Shown: one piece after another, positions 29,241-31,012 of the stretch
Layout of the letters: each line of letters begins with the position of its first letter
Numbering within the stretch: the stretch's first letter is position 1
Virus record (IMG/VR): IMGVR_UViG_3300011997_000009
Span: 1 to 31,012 of that record
Source of the DNA: a virus
DNA length: 31,012 bases
Direction: 5' to 3' (one strand)
Notes under the pieces: model-generated
Database searches by the model: none
What the model saw: only the letters and a program-made list of their open reading frames with translations
Told to the model about the DNA's origin: nothing
Translations under genes and position numbers: made by a program

Positions 29241-29812
29241 TGACTGCCGGCCAAACAGCCATGTATTTCGCCGAGTTCGGCAAGCTGCGCGACGTGCTCC
29301 GTGCGCGGGGATGGTCATCGACGCGGATCGAGCAGCACCGGGCCGCGATCACCGTGAAAGCGCTCGGGAAGCAGAAGTCTTCGAAGGTCTTCACGAATGG
29401 TGATCTCGACAAGGTGCTGGCGGTGATCACAGCTGATCGCGCGCCGGCGGATTTCGACGCTCAGATGCGGTTGCAGGACATGCCGGAAAAGCGCGTTGAG
29501 TTGATCATGGCACGGATCCGCTCGCTCAGTCTCAACGTCGGGCTCGATGAGGGCCATGAAAGCAGTTACGTTGGAGGGATATCGCTCCGGATGTTTGGCA
29601 CGCGGTCTTATGAGACGTTGACGGTGCAGCAGCTCGGCGTGATCGAGGGCGTATTGCGGCGCCGGCTGAAGCAGCGGCACTTGACGGTCGAGAAGATTCA
29701 GGAGATCGAGCGCGAGGCCGCGGAGTACGCGGCGGAAATCGTGGCTATCACGTCGCCGGAAATCGACCGGCAGCAGGCAAGGAAGCAGCTGGTCGTGGGC
29801 GAGGATTTTTGA
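29240..29812 (+). CDS. Phage protein, possibly gp16/GemA-like
   Basis: 190 aa from the ATG at 29240, overlapping the intI stop; an upstream TTG is less likely. The N-terminal half has YFAEFGKLRDVLRARGWSST, HRAAITVKALGKQKSSKVFT, NGDLDKVLAVITADRAP. This pattern recalls the regulatory gp16/GemA-type phage proteins ('lg..SskdltN.dld.vl'). The C-terminal half is helical (VIEGVLRRRLKQRHLTVEKI). Early-operon position agrees with GemA in Mu, but the family link is tentative. Confidence 0.6.
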   Translation: MTAGQTAMYFAEFGKLRDVLRARGWSSTRIEQHRAAITVKALGKQKSSKVFTNGDLDKVLAVITADRAPADFDAQMRLQDMPEKRVELIMARIRSLSLNVGLDEGHESSYVGGISLRMFGTRSYETLTVQQLGVIEGVLRRRLKQRHLTVEKIQEIEREAAEYAAEIVAITSPEIDRQQARKQLVVGEDF

Positions 29813-29815
29813 GTG

Positions 29816-30175
29816 ATGAGCGACGCGGTCGAAACTCCGGTGCCGTCTGTGACTCACGGAAACGTGCGCTGGCTCGTAGGGGCGTTGAAGACCGCCGGAG
29901 TTTGGAAGAAGCGCAACGAGCTGGGGATCGAGGAGCGCAAGGCTCGCCGGATCGCCTCAGTCGCGCGGCCGGTCGTCGTGAGTTATCCAGGCTCGCCGGG
30001 ATATTGCCATATCGACTTTGTCGATGACGGGGAGTTGGAGCACTGCATCAACGCGCACCGGGCCGTTGCTCGTGATGCGACTTGCACCGCTAATCTCTAC
30101 CAGCACGCGCTGAATCAGCGGCGGTTGAAGGCCTCGGCGCCTCGCATGCAATCCGAGCTGGCGCTCGATGTCTGA
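29816..30175 (+). CDS. Hypothetical phage protein
   Basis: 119 aa from the ATG at 29816; a GTG one codon earlier directly follows the preceding stop. GAGGA upstream may serve as ribosome binding site. The product has VRWLVGALKTAGVWKKRNEL (helical) and VVVSYPGSPGYCHIDFVDDG (strand), then a helical end with NLYQHALNQRRLKAS. No family recognised. Confidence 0.6.
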   Translation: MSDAVETPVPSVTHGNVRWLVGALKTAGVWKKRNELGIEERKARRIASVARPVVVSYPGSPGYCHIDFVDDGELEHCINAHRAVARDATCTANLYQHALNQRRLKASAPRMQSELALDV

Positions 30176-30177
30176 CC

Positions 30178-30822
30178 ATGGATGTGCTGGGGCAATTCCT
30201 GCAGCAGTCAGAGCCGGCCACCGATGCCAAGGCACGCGCGGCGGCCGATCTGGATCGACACAAGGCGGCCGAGGCGTGGCAGCTGGGCAGCGGAAAGACG
30301 CCAGAGGCCCGATTGCTGGCGTTTGACCGCTGGGTAAGGATCGAGCTGGCGGAGCGCCTGGAATGGGCTTGGGCGGGCGCGCATAAAGAGCGTCGAATCG
30401 AGCAATGCCGGATCAAGCTGGAGAGCGTCGTGCTCGATCTCTGGCGGCGCGGTTGGATGATCGACGGCCACCGGCTAGCGGCGAGGATCACGGAGCTGCT
30501 CAATGCCGCCGGCAAGTACCAGCGCGCCGGCAAAGTCGCTGATTTTTGGGCGTATTTCGGGGTCGCGTGCGACCGCTACGTCGGCGCCAATGCCGAAGAG
30601 ATCCGCGACGAATCGATGCGGGCGGGCGCGCATGTCTCGCAGCTGCTCGGGGCGCTCGGGATCCAGGCAGGCGCGAAGGCGCCCGCGTTGCCCGAGTTGA
30701 TCGCCCAGCGCGCCGACGAGATCGTGAAGGCGAAGGCCGAGACGCTGCGGGAAAAACTGAGCCGTGCACGAGCCCGTCAGGCCGCTTGCAAGGCCGATGC
30801 ACAGCAGCCACAACTGTGGTGA
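30178..30822 (+). CDS. Hypothetical helical protein, last gene of the operon
   Basis: 214 aa, almost entirely helical. It contains DRWVRIELAERLEWAWAGAH, CRIKLESVVLDLWRRGWMID, LAARITELLNAAGKYQRAGK and a C-terminal coiled region (IVKAKAETLREKLSRARARQ). No catalytic motif seen. It starts two bases after the preceding stop. It is followed by about 190 bp without genes that may be the phage's right end. Confidence 0.6.
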   Translation: MDVLGQFLQQSEPATDAKARAAADLDRHKAAEAWQLGSGKTPEARLLAFDRWVRIELAERLEWAWAGAHKERRIEQCRIKLESVVLDLWRRGWMIDGHRLAARITELLNAAGKYQRAGKVADFWAYFGVACDRYVGANAEEIRDESMRAGAHVSQLLGALGIQAGAKAPALPELIAQRADEIVKAKAETLREKLSRARARQAACKADAQQPQLW

Positions 30823-30830
30823 GCGGGCGC

Positions 30831-31012
30831 GCTGATTTACCTCTGAAGCGCCGCGAACATTCTCAAACCATTGACCGTTTATTGATTTTGTGCGGATTTC
30901 TTCTCAAATCGAACTGGTCGCGCTGATTTCCTGTAAGTCTCTGATCCATGCGATAAAAGCCGGTCAAATCGCGTGATTTCTTTTATTCTCAAAGCTGCCT
31001 TCCTCCCTCAGC
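30831..31012. repeat. Repeated motifs, possible right-end transposase sites
   Basis: No gene is present. GCG(C)TGATTT-type motifs occur at 30831-30838, 30892-30899, 30922-30929 and 30972-30979. TCTCAAA occurs at 30861-30867, 30902-30908 and 30987-30993. GATTTC followed within a few bases by TTCTCAAA occurs twice. TTGACCG (30871-30877) is mirrored by CGGTCAA (30961-30967). AT content is higher than in the genes. Repeated 20-25-bp binding sites at both termini are a hallmark of Mu-like phages, but the other end is outside the window, so this is unproven. Confidence 0.45.

Noticed and set aside
1-31012. tRNA genes or CRISPR arrays
   Set aside because: No cloverleaf-like segments with CCA-type ends and no regularly spaced direct repeats were seen by eye.

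Overview
This window looks like most of a Mu-like transposable phage or prophage, from a GC-rich, probably Gram-negative bacterium. Evidence for the phage is a MuA-type DDE transposase (20551-22779), a MuB-type AAA+ ATPase (22821-23984), a Gam-type end-protection protein (25418-25978), a divergent repressor/small-HTH switch (17979-18727) and a full head-gene set. The host cannot be named securely. Codon use is strongly GC-biased, many starts lack a clear Shine-Dalgarno sequence, and lipoprotein and Sec signals are present. Verrucomicrobiota would fit, but that is a guess. No host gene, tRNA, rRNA or CRISPR array was seen. The left edge cuts a gene, so the phage continues to the left.

Layout. 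Positions 1-17218 are a leftward late block. Read in its own direction it holds: an unknown 169-aa protein, a holin-like protein, a lipoprotein, a membrane/coiled-coil protein, three small genes, a small-terminase-like protein, the large terminase, a portal-MuF fusion, an HK97-type prohead protease, the major capsid protein, connectors, tail proteins, two fibre-like proteins with Sec signals, and a tape-measure-like protein cut by the window edge. Positions 17324-18452 are a leftward lysogeny operon: an XRE repressor, a two-helix membrane protein and a Cys-rich protein, ending at a hairpin. Positions 18453-18538 are an operator region with nested TTGAAC/GTTCAA palindromes. Positions 18539-30822 are a rightward early/middle operon: small HTH proteins, a stray piece of transposase catalytic domain, a DUF3102-like protein, transposase, ATPase, a run of tiny overlapping genes, Gam, a secreted FnIII protein, an ECF sigma factor, an integron module, and three phage-type genes. 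Positions 30831-31012 are non-coding with repeated motifs that may be transposase-binding sites at the right phage end.

The standout is 27021-29240. It carries an integron integrase (IntI family, including the IntI-specific insertion) and, directly upstream, three small gene cassettes. Cassettes 1, 2 and 3 start with GTTATGC, GTTGGGC and GTTAGGC and end with the exact reverse complements GCATAAC, GCCCAAC and GCCTAAC. The three complete attC sites each have 9-nt unpaired spacers on both arms and paired L boxes with extra bases. The first attC begins inside the stop codon of the ECF sigma gene, the last is a half site abutting intI, and intI is joined by a TGATG overlap to the next phage gene. 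So an integron appears to be built into the operon of a transposable phage as a cargo slot. Its polarity is unusual, because the cassettes point toward intI, and no attI is visible.

How the parts may work together (inference): the repressor and the small HTH protein control entry into lytic growth; transposase, ATPase and Gam carry out replicative transposition; the ECF sigma factor may replace the Mor/C activators in switching on the late block; and the integron lets the phage exchange small accessory genes between the sigma gene and the rest of the operon.
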